From positions 1 through 64,000 of the forward strand of contig NZ_BBJO01000020.1 of assembly GCF_000739575.1 (NCBI RefSeq): 64,000 nucleotides of DNA, read 5' to 3'. The notes under the pieces are model-generated. The model was not told where the DNA came from and did no database searches. It was given only the letters and a program-made list of their open reading frames with translations. The translations under genes were made by a program, and so were the position numbers. This stretch comes from Halobellus rufus (GTDB lineage Archaea; Halobacteriota; Halobacteria; Halobacteriales; Haloferacaceae). Of this stretch, positions 63,929-64,000 are shown piece after piece; position 1 is the stretch's first letter, and each line of letters starts with the position of its first letter.

Positions 63929-64000
63929 TTCAAGTACGATCCCGGGGCCACCGTCGCCGTGACGTAACAGCCACCCCGCGTCGGCTCGCGGTTGCTCGGC
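63929..64000 (+). ncRNA. RNA element copy C, cut by the window end
   Basis: A TATA-like box TTCAAGTACGA (63929-63939), GGCCA at 63946-63950 (offset 17), and CCCCGCG at 63974 (offset 45), all at the same spacing as copies A and B. CCCGCGTCG begins helix 1, then GCTCGCGGTTGCTCGGC matches the loop, ending at the window edge before the helix can close. Confidence 0.5.

Noticed and set aside
1-64000. tRNA, rRNA, CRISPR, insertion sequence
   Set aside because: I looked for TPsiC-like GGTTCGAATCC patterns, repeat-spacer arrays and transposase motifs and saw none; a dedicated search could still find a degenerate one.

Overview
The window is chromosomal DNA of a halophilic archaeon (class Halobacteria). 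Evidence: very high G+C coding sequence, strongly acidic proteins (Asp/Glu-rich, Lys-poor), archaeal TATA boxes about 26-30 bases before many start codons (leaderless transcripts), Tat-type lipoprotein signals (RR followed by a lipobox Cys), and archaeal genes such as L40e, L15e, RLI/ABCE1, archaemetzincin, UbaA, and the PIN/ATPase/KH protein. The genus cannot be fixed from the sequence alone. No IS element, integrase, tRNA, rRNA or CRISPR array was seen.

Layout. (1) 1-7395 is ordinary core genome: the tail of a metal P-type ATPase, thioredoxin, L40e, an MBL hydrolase, DUF5786, DUF99, uracil-DNA glycosylase, hisH, pheA, hsp20, UPF0146 and archaemetzincin. (2) About 7400-39950 is an accessory catabolic and transport island bordered by A+T-rich spacers. 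It holds a LarA-like isomerase, a FAH-family enzyme, three paralogous metal-dependent amidohydrolases (two in a tight pair with an AMP-forming acyl ligase), a TAXI-TRAP transporter, a TctCBA transporter, an EamA and an MFS transporter, a divergent malate/lactate dehydrogenase, a ThDP enzyme, a PLP aminotransferase, a large FAD/Fe-S oxidoreductase, two IclR regulators, a frameshifted MmgE/PrpD gene, an SDR and an odd enolase-superfamily protein. Together these suggest import and breakdown of one or more organic acids (inference; the substrate is unknown). (3) 39949-45909 returns to core genes: Usp, RtcA, RLI, an EMC6-like protein, L15e, a 33-residue zinc ribbon, a rhodanese and a PIN-like protein. 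(4) 45991-49677 is a sulfur-relay and sulfur-transport cluster (TusA, two DsrE proteins, rhodanese-MBL, two YeeE/YedE proteins) around a divergent promoter with repeated TTGTGCA sites. (5) 49678-64000 is core: a structured RNA candidate, TrkA, MutS, UbaA, a small wHTH, LeuS, a HAD hydrolase, two membrane proteins, an F420-dependent NADP reductase-like protein, HisE, the PIN/ATPase/KH protein, RdgB and DUF5808.

The most striking unexplained signal is a three-copy noncoding element (about 2254-2390, 53550-53680, and 63929 to the window end), all on the + strand. Each copy has a TATA-like box, GGCCA at +17 and CCCCGCG at exactly +45. Two helices in copies A and B are kept by compensatory base changes, which points to a structured RNA family. 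A second, unrelated structured RNA candidate lies next to trkA (49798-49949).
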